Shown: positions 7,957 to 16,505, numbered from the stretch's first letter. The stretch: 64,000 nucleotides of DNA from Prochlorococcus sp. AG-402-I21 (GCA_003216955.1 QCHZ01000004.1:1-64000), one strand, 5' to 3'. Program-made: numbers and translations. The notes: a model not told the origin generated them from the sequence alone.

Positions 7957-8116
7957 ATTTATTGTTACGCTTATTGCTTCTAAGAGATGCTTTTTGGATG
8001 GATGAAAAGAGATAGTTTCTTAAAGATCAAGAAATCTGAAAATGGTAACGATATGGTTTTGAATTCAATAAAATATTGATTGATTGGATATTTTCCACCC
8101 TTTCATTGATTAACTC

Positions 8117-8734
8117 ATGAAGAGAACGCAACTCAATGTAAGTATTGACCCAAAACTTTTAGAAAAGATTAAAGAGAGTGCGAGGATTTCGGGAAAATCA
8201 TTGGTTAGTTATGTCTCTGATTGTTTTGTTAATCAAATAGAGAATCTGTCTGTTGAATCGATAGATTCTCGATTTCATATGATTGAACAAAGACTGCAAT
8301 CAATAGAGAAAAAACTTGACTTTCCCGATTATGAAAGCCATGTCACACAATCTTTCACACCTCAGGAATTGCAGAATTTTAATGAATTCATTAAAGCTGT
8401 TTTCAGCAAAGAGTTAAAAAGGAAGGGATATAGATCAATGAAGGAAGCATGGAATGATTTTATAAACCATATAAATTGTTTTGAACAATGGAATGAGACA
8501 TGTTCTTTTAGGCTTAAAGAGTGTCTTTTTATTGAACATGCTGATCCTTTAACAAGCGAAGAAATCAATCACCTTAAAGAAGGAGAAGTATGTCCTCAAC
8601 CAATCCGAACAGGGATTATTAATTGGATCAACAATTCAGATAGAGGAGAATGTTGTTGCTCCGATAAAGAGTTCCCTTCACAGGAGCAAATTTGCGAAAA
8701 GGGTTCACTGTTAGTTGAAGATATATATTCTTAG
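8117..8734 (+). CDS. ribbon-helix-helix protein with C-terminal Cys-rich tail
   Basis: Residues about 4-40 (QLNVSIDPKLLEKIKESA and following) form a ribbon-helix-helix domain of the CopG/Arc type: one beta strand then two helices, which dimerises and binds DNA. Residues 49-69 look like a short coiled coil. The remaining 130 residues match nothing I recognise. They contain a cluster GECCCSDKEFPSQEQIC near the end that could bind metal. At 205 residues it is much longer than simple antitoxin-type RHH proteins, and no toxin gene adjoins it. Being inside the zinc island it may be a local regulator; that is inference. Confidence 0.75.
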   Translation: MKRTQLNVSIDPKLLEKIKESARISGKSLVSYVSDCFVNQIENLSVESIDSRFHMIEQRLQSIEKKLDFPDYESHVTQSFTPQELQNFNEFIKAVFSKELKRKGYRSMKEAWNDFINHINCFEQWNETCSFRLKECLFIEHADPLTSEEINHLKEGEVCPQPIRTGIINWINNSDRGECCCSDKEFPSQEQICEKGSLLVEDIYS

Positions 8735-8867
8735 ACCAATTAAGATCAATTTTCGAAAGTTACTTAAATCCTAATTTTGTACAAATAGGGGGATGAATTG
8801 AGTCTTTTGTAAAAATATTGCCAAGAATTTTATCTCACAACTTTAAAATTCTTAATTACTTCAATAA

Positions 8868-9311
8868 TTAGTTAGGGTTGATATGGATTGCACAAGGCAT
8901 CCATAATGCACCCATCTTATGGACACCATTGCATCCGATCTTTTTGGCTTCGATCTCTGCCTGAGCTTTAGTTGGATATGCATATATATTTTTTGAAGAA
9001 GGAGAATGTGAACGATCGATTGACTCGTGAATAGCATTATTTTCCGGACTCCACACCTTTAGACCCATAGTTGTTATTCCTGCAGAAAATATTCCCATTC
9101 CTACTATTGAGGCATTAACGACTCCCATCGCTACTACGCCTATAGAAACGACACCCATGGGAACAATCCCAATGGTAACAATTCCCATGGGAACAATTCC
9201 AATGGATATAAATCCGAGTGGTGCTATCCCAAATGCAATTTTTTTTGGTTTACTTCCGCAATGAGAAGGACTTTCGGAATGGTTCTGATCGGTACTATTT
9301 GAATTTGTCAT
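8868..9311 (-). CDS. DUF3721 protein with decapeptide hydrophobic repeats
   Basis: The 147-residue product has three parts. Residues 1-25 are polar. Residues 27-83 are about six copies of a ten-residue unit of the form GIVPMGIVTI. The C-terminal part, residues 108-143, is a DUF3721 domain with KAQAEIEAKKIGCNGVHKMG and a final WMPCAIH. The two cysteines (127 and 140) and histidines are the family's conserved polar residues. The glycine-rich hydrophobic repeats suggest a membrane-embedded or stacked beta structure. A second DUF3721 gene lies immediately upstream on the same strand, only 12 bases away. A metal-binding periplasmic role is inferred from its neighbour's His tail. Confidence 0.8.
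   Translation of the reverse strand: MTNSNSTDQNHSESPSHCGSKPKKIAFGIAPLGFISIGIVPMGIVTIGIVPMGVVSIGVVAMGVVNASIVGMGIFSAGITTMGLKVWSPENNAIHESIDRSHSPSSKNIYAYPTKAQAEIEAKKIGCNGVHKMGALWMPCAIHINPN
9154..9205. repeat. 30-base in-frame tandem repeat
   Basis: Two 22-base blocks beginning CCCATGGGAACAAT (9154-9175 and 9184-9205) lie 30 bases apart and differ at one position. They encode two of the ten-residue units of the protein on the minus strand. Flanking units are diverged at DNA level but conserved in protein, pointing to old duplication with a recent copy. Confidence 0.7.
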
Positions 9312-9323
9312 TATCTAACAATA

Positions 9324-9563
9324 TTAGTGATGATGGTGATGCCCATCATGAGATTCATGATCTGTATGACTTTTGCAAGGCATCCATTTATCTCCCATCT
9401 TATGAGCTCCAGTACAATTGAAATTTTTTGCTGCTTTTTCAGCTTCTGCTTTCGTTTCAAAAAGTGCAGGAGTTCCGTTTGTTTGGGAATTACCTGAGCA
9501 TCCCATCAGTGAAAACGACATAGAAATAATGATGGCGGTGAAAATAGGCTTGAGATTGTTCAT
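9324..9563 (-). CDS. His-tailed DUF3721 lipoprotein
   Basis: From the ATG at 9561-9563 the product has 79 residues. The first 21 form a lipoprotein signal peptide and the lipobox is SLMGC, with Cys22 acylated. Residues 33-66 are a DUF3721 domain (FETKAEAEKAAKNFNC, then GAHKMGDKWMPC) with Cys50 and Cys63. The tail HTDHESHDGHHHHH holds eight histidines and probably binds zinc or another transition metal in the periplasm. An upstream in-frame ATG at 9680 would add 39 residues but bury the signal peptide, so it is rejected. It is followed by a paralogue 12 bases away and is divergent from a His-rich outer-membrane gene. Confidence 0.82.
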   Translation of the reverse strand: MNNLKPIFTAIIISMSFSLMGCSGNSQTNGTPALFETKAEAEKAAKNFNCTGAHKMGDKWMPCKSHTDHESHDGHHHHH

Positions 9564-9638
9564 CTTTCTAGGTTTATCTAGTTCGTCTAGTTTTAGGTTA
9601 ATTAAAGAGTGAACCTTGTCAGTAAAAGACCTTGAATA

Positions 9639-9680
9639 TTTGTAGTGAAAAGCACATAATCTTTGTAGCGAAAAGGACAT
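9639..9680. repeat. imperfect direct repeat, operator-like, in divergent promoter region
   Basis: TTTGTAGTGAAAAGCACAT (9639-9657) is repeated as TTTGTAGCGAAAAGGACAT (9662-9680), 17 of 19 bases identical, 23 bases apart (about two helical turns). It lies between the divergent DUF3721 lipoprotein gene and the His-rich outer-membrane protein gene, where a shared regulator would bind. It does not resemble a Fur-family box. Confidence 0.65.
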
Positions 9681-9762
9681 CTCTTATCGCTCTCGCAAGT
9701 GTTTGAGGTTAAATTCGTATCTGTATATAGTTTTACTAGGTTGACTAGTATTTGTGAGATCT

Positions 9763-10971
9763 ATGAAGCTCTTTTCGCGATTACTCTTGATTCCTGCTGT
9801 GTTCGGTTTAATGGCTCCAATGGCTGTTGAAGCAGGAGGTGGTGATCATAAAGGTCATCATGATCACCATGATAGTCATATGAAGATGGGGGATTCATAC
9901 CCTTCGACTATGTTTATGGGTAAAACGACTTTTGTTTTGGGTGGAGTAGATGGCGTAAGCGATTCTGGAATGGGAGGAATGGGAGGAATGGGAGGAATGG
10001 GTGGAATGGGTGGAATTTCTTCTTCTGGGGACAAGGATGGGACAGTTTTTCATTACGATACAAAGCTCATGTTTATGACCAGTTTTACTGGCCAAGACAT
10101 GCTTAAGACTGCTGTTCGCATAGGTAATTTTGGGATGATGGAGCCCTTCGGGATGATGGGTGAGGCAAGATTAGATACTGCTTTCAGTAGTAGTGATTCG
10201 TTAGAACTTCATAAGGCTTATTACCAATTCCCTGTTGGAGACGATATTCAAGTAACTTTTGGCCCCAAGCTTCGTCAAGATGATTTGCTTGGTGCGTGGC
10301 CAAGTGCTTACCCAGGTGATGGAGTCTTGTTTGTACTAAACCAGGCCGGAGCCAATGATACTTATTCCAAAAAAATGGGAGCGGGTGCTGGTATTACTTG
10401 GTCCCATGAAAAATTAGTTGCTTCTGCACTCTTCGTTTCAGAAGACGCATCAAACTCTTCGATTGGCTTCTTAACTGATGACGGTAAAGATCACATAACA
10501 ACTCAGTTGGCATGGGTTGATGAGAAATTTACTCTTGCAGCTGCATATACACAGGCGGATAACGGGAATACTGACAACTCTCCTGATGTTAACGACTACT
10601 CTTCTTTTGGGGTTAGTGGTAGCTATAAATTTGGAGATGACTATAGCCTGAGTGCAGGAATGGGATGGAAAAATCCTGATAATGAGGATAACCCTGATAC
10701 TGCGATGAATAAGGTGGAGAATGGTAATACATGGTCTGTTGGATTCTTATGGAATGATGCGTTTGTTGAGGGAAATAAGTTTGGTTTTGGCATTGGATCA
10801 GCCGAAACTCATAGAGATGACAGTGGCTATGACGATCCTTTAGCTTGGGAGGTTTTTTATGATTTCAAAGTGAATGATAGCGTTATAGTTACTCCAGCTG
10901 TCTTTGTGATCGAGAAAGATGGTAAAGAAGATGTTAATGGAGCTTTGGTGAAAACCACTTTCGAGTTCTGA
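9763..10971 (+). CDS. His-rich outer-membrane beta-barrel (porin-like) protein
   Basis: The preferred ATG at 9763 gives 402 residues with a clean signal peptide (MKLFSRLLLIPAVFGLMAP, ending VEA). An in-frame GTG at 9754 adds three residues. After cleavage comes a His cluster (DHKGHHDHHDSHMKMGD, residues 28-44), then a GGM repeat at about 70-84. The rest shows alternating polar/aromatic strands, many with Gly and Asp turns, and ends in Phe (VKTTFEF), as expected of a beta barrel inserted by BamA. I cannot see an SLH domain. In the zinc island it could admit or capture zinc at the outer membrane. Barrel identity is fairly secure, substrate inferred. Confidence 0.77.
   Translation: MKLFSRLLLIPAVFGLMAPMAVEAGGGDHKGHHDHHDSHMKMGDSYPSTMFMGKTTFVLGGVDGVSDSGMGGMGGMGGMGGMGGISSSGDKDGTVFHYDTKLMFMTSFTGQDMLKTAVRIGNFGMMEPFGMMGEARLDTAFSSSDSLELHKAYYQFPVGDDIQVTFGPKLRQDDLLGAWPSAYPGDGVLFVLNQAGANDTYSKKMGAGAGITWSHEKLVASALFVSEDASNSSIGFLTDDGKDHITTQLAWVDEKFTLAAAYTQADNGNTDNSPDVNDYSSFGVSGSYKFGDDYSLSAGMGWKNPDNEDNPDTAMNKVENGNTWSVGFLWNDAFVEGNKFGFGIGSAETHRDDSGYDDPLAWEVFYDFKVNDSVIVTPAVFVIEKDGKEDVNGALVKTTFEF
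9967..10011. repeat. 9-base tandem repeat, five copies
   Basis: GGAATGGGA is repeated five times without gaps (the last two copies end in T) inside the outer-membrane protein gene, encoding Gly-Met-Gly units. Such a tract is prone to copy-number change by slippage while staying in frame, so the length of the flexible linker may vary between strains. Confidence 0.9.
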
Positions 10972-11103
10972 TGTTAATATTTGCTTTCGCTTTGATTAAG
11001 CTAATTGAGTAGACGATATAAAAGATATTATCTCTATTCTAGATATTTAATTTCTGAAGAATGAAAATAATGATTATTTATATCTAAAGATCTATTATCA
11101 AGA

Positions 11104-11193
11104 TTAAAAAGGGACCAATTCAACTAATCTGCTAAGGATCCAGCTGGTTTTGCCACAACCTGGAGGACCTGAAATCAGCCAGACCTGACGCAT
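11104..11193 (-). pseudogene. N-terminal remnant of a second CobW-like P-loop GTPase
   Basis: An ATG at 11191-11193 opens a 29-residue frame reading MRQVWLISGPPGCGKTSWI and ending at TAA 11104-11106. GPPGCGKT is a complete Walker A motif preceded by a beta strand, the usual first 16 residues of a G3E/CobW-like GTPase. Nothing after it belongs to such a protein, and only about 130 bases remain before the next gene, so most of the gene has been deleted. A perfect Zur-like palindrome sits about 42 bases upstream in promoter position, indicating the lost gene was zinc-regulated. A functional 29-residue peptide is possible but less likely. Confidence 0.62.
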
Positions 11194-11234
11194 TCATTAG
11201 ACACTGAACAACGTATACAATTATACTTCTATTT

Positions 11235-11255
11235 TGAAAATGATTTCCATTTTCA
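11235..11255. promoter_or_regulatory. perfect Zur/Fur-type palindrome
   Basis: TGAAAATG (11235-11242), a five-base centre ATTTC, and CATTTTCA (11248-11255) form a perfect inverted repeat. It can also be read as two overlapping 7-1-7 Fur-family sites. It precedes the GTPase remnant on the minus strand. The nearby Zur is the likeliest ligand. It is now an operator with almost no gene, unless it serves an unannotated RNA. Confidence 0.8.
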
Positions 11256-11498
11256 TCTGTAAGTTAAAACATTCGAAACTGAAGTTTTAGTCGGATTAGA
11301 TTATCTTTCTAATACTTGAGAAAAAGATGTCTTGCCTCCTCAGCAATGGCTGTGGCATGCAGTTGATAATGTGATTGTCATAGTTATGAGTTTCATAGCC
11401 AATTTGCATTGTTATTTTCTACACTATTAGATCACTCTATTTACAATTAGAGATTCATTAAGAAGTTGAAGTAACCCCAAACCAACCGTTAAGTTGAT

Positions 11499-12245
11499 TT
11501 AGTAATTTTTGCCGAAGTTTGACTGCTGCTTAACAAGTTCGAAGAACTCCTGCTTCAAGCTTGCATCATGACGAAAATCACCCCTAACGATTGAGTTGAT
11601 CATGCTAGTTTCAGGTTCTTTTACTCCTCTCCATTTCATACAGTAATGTTGAGCTTTAACAAGGATTGCTAGACCTTTGGGTTCGCACAAACGTTCTATT
11701 TCGTCCGCAAGAATCATCACAGCTTCTTCTTGAATATGTGGTCTGGAAAAGACCCAGTCAGCTACTCTTGCAAACTTAGAAATTCCAATAACTTTTTCTC
11801 CGGGTTTTATTCCTATCCAGCAATCTCCAAGAATTGGAACAAAGTGATGAGAACAAGCAGATCTAACAGTTATTGGTCCAAGTGTATAGATCTCATCTAA
11901 ATTTCTATCGTTAGGGAAATTAGTAACTTTCGGTTGAGGGTGATATCTGCCTTTAAATACTTCATTTAGATACATTCTTGACACGCGTTCTGCAGTTTCT
12001 TGAGTGTTATGGTCATTATCAATATCAATCAATAAAGTTTTCAGCAAATCTCTAACTCTGGTGGCAACTTCTCTCTCAAGAGTTTCAAGTTCTCCGGGCT
12101 GAATAAAATCGGAAATATTATCATTTGCATGGAATCTTGCTCCATTTGCTTGTATACGTTCGCGAATTATTTCTGAGACTAATTTGCAAGAAATTTGTTC
12201 TTTTAAATTATCCTTAACATTCTCATTAGGAGCAGTAGAAGTCAT
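11499..12245 (-). CDS. folE: GTP cyclohydrolase I
   Basis: This 248-residue enzyme converts GTP to dihydroneopterin triphosphate, the first step of folate (and pterin) synthesis. The zinc ligands are Cys131 and a following His in RSACSHHFVPILGD, and Cys202 in AQHYCMKWRGV. The TQETAERVSRMY segment near 81-92 and GISKFARVADWV near 154-165 are characteristic of the type I enzyme. The N-terminal 40 residues are a polar extension. As a zinc enzyme at the edge of the zinc island, next to the remnant of a GTPase whose family is proposed to metallate FolE-type clients, its position may be meaningful. Confidence 0.96.
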   Translation of the reverse strand: MTSTAPNENVKDNLKEQISCKLVSEIIRERIQANGARFHANDNISDFIQPGELETLEREVATRVRDLLKTLLIDIDNDHNTQETAERVSRMYLNEVFKGRYHPQPKVTNFPNDRNLDEIYTLGPITVRSACSHHFVPILGDCWIGIKPGEKVIGISKFARVADWVFSRPHIQEEAVMILADEIERLCEPKGLAILVKAQHYCMKWRGVKEPETSMINSIVRGDFRHDASLKQEFFELVKQQSNFGKNY

Positions 12246-12503
12246 AACCTTTGTTTGTAAGGGTAAAAACCGATGACATACATTTAGAGCGCTAAGACCC
12301 TAACATACCAAGATCACTTTCGTTATGAAGAGAATACCTAGGAACTTTTCTTCGAATCAATAGACACAGTGATTTTCTAAGAGAAAGGTTATTGTTATTT
12401 CAAGAGTTTTCGCAGTTTTCAGAAAAGAATGAATATCTGAAAAAGTTATTGATTCAGCTCACTTTTTCAAAGAAATCTCCTCTAAAGCGACTTAATAGCT
12501 TTA

Positions 12504-12575
12504 TGCCGATGAGTGGAATTGAACCACCGACCTACTGGTTACGAATCAGTTGCTCTACCCCTGAGCTACACCGGC
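12504..12575 (-). tRNA. tRNA-Thr, anticodon CGT
   Basis: The minus strand folds into a complete 72-base cloverleaf. The acceptor GCCGGTG pairs with CATCGGC, with A as discriminator base. The D-stem is GCTC/GAGC, the anticodon loop TTCGTAA gives anticodon CGT (reads ACG), and the T-arm is GGTGG/CCACT with loop TTCAATT. One A-C mismatch closes the anticodon stem. CCA is not encoded. No integrase or duplicated 3' end is nearby, so it is not an island insertion site. Confidence 0.95.
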
Positions 12576-12609
12576 ATTAGAATCAAATTATCATCTTTCG
12601 ATTTATTTT

Positions 12610-12876
12610 TTGAATAATTCTAATAAGCCTGGATCCAATCTGAATCCCAATTTAAGAGCTCGATTATTGAAGGAGTCAAAAAATCCTTATCGGGGATTAA
12701 GAAGAGCTGTTTGGATAGCGCTTTTCGGGTCAGCTGCTTTGGGGTTTTTTATTATGGTTACTAATATTGTCGCGGGAGAAACTGTCTCTATGAATGATCT
12801 TGCAATCCAAACCTCTGCATTATTAATTCTTGGTTTTTTATTATTTAAAGATAGAAATAAAGAGCTTAAGGATTAG
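12610..12876 (+). CDS. DUF3493 membrane protein
   Basis: The 88-residue product has the DUF3493 signature: a basic N-terminus, LKESKNPYRGLRRAVW, and two membrane spans (about 33-53 and 66-80). The family is found in cyanobacteria and chloroplast-bearing plants and has no assigned reaction; thylakoid location is likely. The frame has no upstream ATG, so the TTG at 12610 is the probable start. It converges with infB, whose stop is 55 bases away. Confidence 0.75.
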   Translation: MNNSNKPGSNLNPNLRARLLKESKNPYRGLRRAVWIALFGSAALGFFIMVTNIVAGETVSMNDLAIQTSALLILGFLLFKDRNKELKD

Positions 12877-12931
12877 GTTTTCGCCTTTAATAATTAATTT
12901 TATCTATGATTCAAAATCAAAAAAACCTACT

Positions 12932-15900
12932 TTAATTGGTCAATTTTCTTCTTTGGGTTACAAGCTTGAATGCTTCTATTTGATCTCCTTCCTCCCAGTT
13001 CGCAAAGCGATCACAACCTATTCCACATTCGAAGCCTGTTGATACGTCTTTTACATCATCTTTATTCCTTTTTAGTGAATCTAGATCTCCTTCAAAAACG
13101 ATTTGCTTCCCTCGCTTGACTCTGGCCCGGCAATTACGTTGAATTTTTCCGTTTGTAACATAGCAACCAGCAACAGCACTTTTGCCAATTGAGAATATTG
13201 CTCTAACCTCAGCGATCCCTAAGGCTTCTTCTATCATTTCAGGTTCTAGAAGACCCTCCATAGCTAATTGGATATCTTCTAAAAGCTTATAGATAACCTC
13301 ATAATCCCTTACATCAACACCATTCGCATCAGCTGCGCGTTTGGCACCCGATGCCATTGAAGTATTGAATCCAACAATGACCGCACCAGATGCCGCTGCT
13401 AAGTCAACATCAGTCTCAGTGATTTCACCTGGAGCTGAGAGCAAAACTCTTACTTGGACTTCATCTTTTGGAAGTTGCTCTAAAGAACCAAGTATTGCTT
13501 CTAAGCTACCTTGTACATCCGCTTTGAGGATGATATTTAATTCTTTAAGTTCACCTTCACTTGCTTGCCCAGACATCGAAGAAAGTGATACTCGTCTGGA
13601 AGCCATTTGCTGAGCAAGTCTTGCTGCCCGAGCATCTGTGGCACGCTCTCCAACCACTGCTCTTGCGGCCTTTTCATCTGGGTAAACTTCGAACTCATCA
13701 CCTGCAGTTGGGACTTCACTGAATCCAAGAGCTTCTACTGGAAAAGATGGACCTGCTTCTTTAATCCTAGATCCGTTTTCATCAACCATCGCTCTTACTT
13801 TCCCAAGTACAGGACCCGCTGCGACTACATCTCCTGATTTAAGGGTACCGTTTTGCACTAGTAATGTTGCAACAGGTCCTTTAGCTTTATCCAAGTGGGC
13901 TTCAATAACTGTACCTTTGGCCAATCTGTCTGGGTTTGCTTGTAAATCCTCTACTTCAGTTACGAGCAAAACCATTTCTAATAGTTTATCTATGTTTTCA
14001 CCTTTAATCGCGCTAACGGGAACCATTACAACGTCTCCTCCCCATTCTTCTGATAATAAATCTTGCTCTGATAACTCTTGTTTTACGCGATCGGGAGAAG
14101 ATCCTTCTTTATCAATTTTATTAATTGCTACTACAATAGGGACCTTTGCTGCTCTTGCATGGCTAATAGCTTCAAGGGTTTGGGGCCTAACACCGTCATC
14201 AGCAGCTACAACTAAAATCGCTACATCTGTAACCCTGGTGCCTCTGGCTCTCATCGCTGTAAAAGCTTCATGCCCAGGAGTGTCAAGAAAAGTTAGTTTT
14301 TTAGTTGATCCATCATGTTCAGTCTCGATTTGATAAGCACCAATGTGTTGAGTTATACCTCCAGCTTCTCCTGCTGCAACCCTTGCTTTTCTTATAGCGT
14401 CTAGTAAAGATGTTTTCCCATGGTCCACGTGTCCCATGACAGTAACGACAGGAGGCCTTCTTATTAGATGTTTTAAATCTCCCTCCTCAATCATTTCAAC
14501 TGTCTTCTTCGCAGCCTCTTCAACATCATCTTGAAGAACAGGTACCCCGAATTCCTCAGCAACTGTTTCGATTGTTGCTAGATCAAGTGATTGAGTAACA
14601 GTCGCAGTAATTCCTTTGAAAAATAATGATTTAATTATTTCAGAACTTTCTACACTCAACATATCAGCAAGTTCTTGAACTGTGAGATTGTCTTCTGGGA
14701 CAACAATCATTTCAGGCCTTACCAGTTTTGCTTCTCTAGCGGCTCTTAATTCCATTGCACGCCTTCGTTGCCTTTGACGAGTTGTCTCTTTTTTACGTTT
14801 TTTAAGAGCAGTTAAAGGCTTGCCATTGCTTCTCTTGGCAGATTTAGGCTTAGATGGTCTAGCCAAGCTTGCCGATAGAACAACTGCTTGTTGTTCTCCT
14901 GCAAATCCACTCGTCTCTGCAGTCAGCGCATCATCATTTTCTCCAATTATATGGACTTTTTGACGCTGCTTTTGAGGCGATTTATTTCTTAAGGCATCTA
15001 GTTTTGCACTATCGTCCCAATCAGGCCTCCCTGATCTTCTTGGAGCAGTCGCAGTTCCACCTGGCCTATGGGATGGCTTCTTCGGAGCTGCTGGTGTTGG
15101 CCTATTTATTGGCGGTCTTGCTCCACTTGAATTTTCTCTTTTAGGTCTAGGACTAGTTGAAGAATCGGATTTCTTTTGAGGAGTGCTTGGTCTGGCTTGT
15201 GGCTTTTGCAGTTGCATTAATTCGCTAGGTGCAACTGGTTTTCTCATGCCAGATGGAACACCTGGACGATTATTGGAACGGTTTGGTCCAGCCGCCGCTC
15301 TATTAGGAACAACAGGTCTATTTTGTGCCCCTCCTCGATTTTGATATCCAGATCGTACTGGCCCTCCAACTCGATTGTTAGACCCTGGACGATTTTGGCC
15401 TTGAACAGGGCGGTTACCCCCTCCTCTATTAGAACCTTGCCGATTTGGGGCTCCAGGGCGGTTAGCCCCTCCTCTATTAGGAGCAGGACGATTTGTTAAC
15501 CCCTGTCGATTTGTTGCCGAGACAGGTGGTTTAGGTGCTCCAGGTCTAGATGGAATTAATGATTTGTTTCTTGCTTCGTTAGTTTGAGGTTTATTTATGG
15601 GCTTTTCTCTGCGTATGGGAGCACCTACAAGTTCAAGAGTATTTCCTTTGGTTGGAGGCTGAGGTGTTCTTGTAGGGGAATTCGGTTTGTTTTGACTTTT
15701 GATTTTTTGAAAATTTCCTGGACTAACCTTATGCGCAGAATTATCAATTTGATTAATTCTTGTTTTTTGTTTTTGACTATTTGGTTGTAATTGTTTTTTA
15801 TCTTGAGTGTTGATTTTTGGTCTGCTTGGAGGTGCTAATGGTCTTTTAGCCTCCTGCCTAGGAGTTCGTTGCGGTTGGTTAATAGGCTTTCTAGCTGATT

Positions 15901-16447
15901 GAGAACTTTTTAGTTCGATAGGAGAAACTTTCTTCTCAATTTGAGTTTGGGTCTGCGTAATAGTTGGCTTTACTTCTTGTCTTGGCTTAGGAGGCAGGGG
16001 CTTGTTTGGTTTAGAGGGTGCGTATACTTGTTGTTCTGAAGGAAGTGTATTCTTTTGATTTTTTTGGCTGTTGGATTGAATCGAATCTTGAGTTTTAACT
16101 AAAGTTTGACTTGGCTTTAAAGGGCCTTTTATCTTCGCTTGTGAAAGTTCTGAATGATCAGGAGAATTTTGTTTGAATTCAGGCTTCTGATTCTTGTGAG
16201 TTTTGATAGGACTTTTTTTAACGGAAAGAATCTCTTTATCTAATTTTTTACTTGGTTTACTGTTGGTTTTTAGACTATTGCTATTTGTTAGAAAATCTTT
16301 GATTTGATTTGCTTCAAGACTGCTTATAGAACTGCTATGGCTTTTTGCTGCGATAGCAAGCTTTCTAGCTGCGTCTAGCACATCTTTATTGTCAAGGCTC
16401 AAGTCCTTGGACAATTCATAAATTCTGATTTTGCCGCTGCTGGTCAT
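12932..16447 (-). CDS. infB: translation initiation factor IF-2
   Basis: The 1171-residue GTPase brings initiator tRNA to the 30S subunit and promotes subunit joining. The N-terminal IF2_N module ([20 protein letters not shown]) is followed by a roughly 500-residue low-complexity region rich in Pro, Arg, Gly, Asn and Gln, with many NRPG/NRGG units. That region is long but common in cyanobacterial IF-2. The G domain starts near residue 670, with [17 protein letters not shown] and NKID. The C-terminal domains II-IV follow. It is the last gene of rimP-nusA-ylxR-infB. Confidence 0.97.
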   Translation of the reverse strand: MTSSGKIRIYELSKDLSLDNKDVLDAARKLAIAAKSHSSSISSLEANQIKDFLTNSNSLKTNSKPSKKLDKEILSVKKSPIKTHKNQKPEFKQNSPDHSELSQAKIKGPLKPSQTLVKTQDSIQSNSQKNQKNTLPSEQQVYAPSKPNKPLPPKPRQEVKPTITQTQTQIEKKVSPIELKSSQSARKPINQPQRTPRQEAKRPLAPPSRPKINTQDKKQLQPNSQKQKTRINQIDNSAHKVSPGNFQKIKSQNKPNSPTRTPQPPTKGNTLELVGAPIRREKPINKPQTNEARNKSLIPSRPGAPKPPVSATNRQGLTNRPAPNRGGANRPGAPNRQGSNRGGGNRPVQGQNRPGSNNRVGGPVRSGYQNRGGAQNRPVVPNRAAAGPNRSNNRPGVPSGMRKPVAPSELMQLQKPQARPSTPQKKSDSSTSPRPKRENSSGARPPINRPTPAAPKKPSHRPGGTATAPRRSGRPDWDDSAKLDALRNKSPQKQRQKVHIIGENDDALTAETSGFAGEQQAVVLSASLARPSKPKSAKRSNGKPLTALKKRKKETTRQRQRRRAMELRAAREAKLVRPEMIVVPEDNLTVQELADMLSVESSEIIKSLFFKGITATVTQSLDLATIETVAEEFGVPVLQDDVEEAAKKTVEMIEEGDLKHLIRRPPVVTVMGHVDHGKTSLLDAIRKARVAAGEAGGITQHIGAYQIETEHDGSTKKLTFLDTPGHEAFTAMRARGTRVTDVAILVVAADDGVRPQTLEAISHARAAKVPIVVAINKIDKEGSSPDRVKQELSEQDLLSEEWGGDVVMVPVSAIKGENIDKLLEMVLLVTEVEDLQANPDRLAKGTVIEAHLDKAKGPVATLLVQNGTLKSGDVVAAGPVLGKVRAMVDENGSRIKEAGPSFPVEALGFSEVPTAGDEFEVYPDEKAARAVVGERATDARAARLAQQMASRRVSLSSMSGQASEGELKELNIILKADVQGSLEAILGSLEQLPKDEVQVRVLLSAPGEITETDVDLAAASGAVIVGFNTSMASGAKRAADANGVDVRDYEVIYKLLEDIQLAMEGLLEPEMIEEALGIAEVRAIFSIGKSAVAGCYVTNGKIQRNCRARVKRGKQIVFEGDLDSLKRNKDDVKDVSTGFECGIGCDRFANWEEGDQIEAFKLVTQRRKLTN

Positions 16448-16505
16448 TAATGTTGTGCTTGAACTTTAGAGTTGGTTTTAGTTGACTGAGTTCTCTTCAG
16501 GAACA

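Larger units (their letters stand above)
10972..11498. other. 527-base gene-poor spacer with GTPase remnant and Zur-like site
   Basis: Between the outer-membrane protein gene and folE the only recognisable items are a short P-loop fragment (11104-11193, minus) and a perfect palindrome (11235-11255). Both are listed separately. The rest is AT-rich with stops in every frame. A 34-codon plus-strand frame near 11320-11430 has no family resemblance. The stretch looks like the scar of a deleted gene. Confidence 0.6.

Noticed and set aside
8035-8056. TGAAAATGGTAACGATA as a Zur site upstream of the RHH gene
   Set aside because: Only the left half matches; the right half has no complement, so it is a chance half-site in AT-rich DNA.
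11062-11076. TGAAAATAATGATTA as a third Zur site
   Set aside because: The right arm matches poorly and it lies between gene ends with no promoter to serve.
11318-11430. 34-codon plus-strand frame (EKDVLPPQQWLWHAVDN)
   Set aside because: No start codon at a sensible place, no family resemblance, and it lies in decayed spacer DNA.
12504-12575. tRNA-Thr as an integration site for a genomic island
   Set aside because: No integrase, no duplicated tRNA end and no mobile genes in the neighbourhood.
12392-12580. 62-codon open frame on the plus strand
   Set aside because: It runs through the tRNA-Thr gene on the opposite strand and is an artefact.
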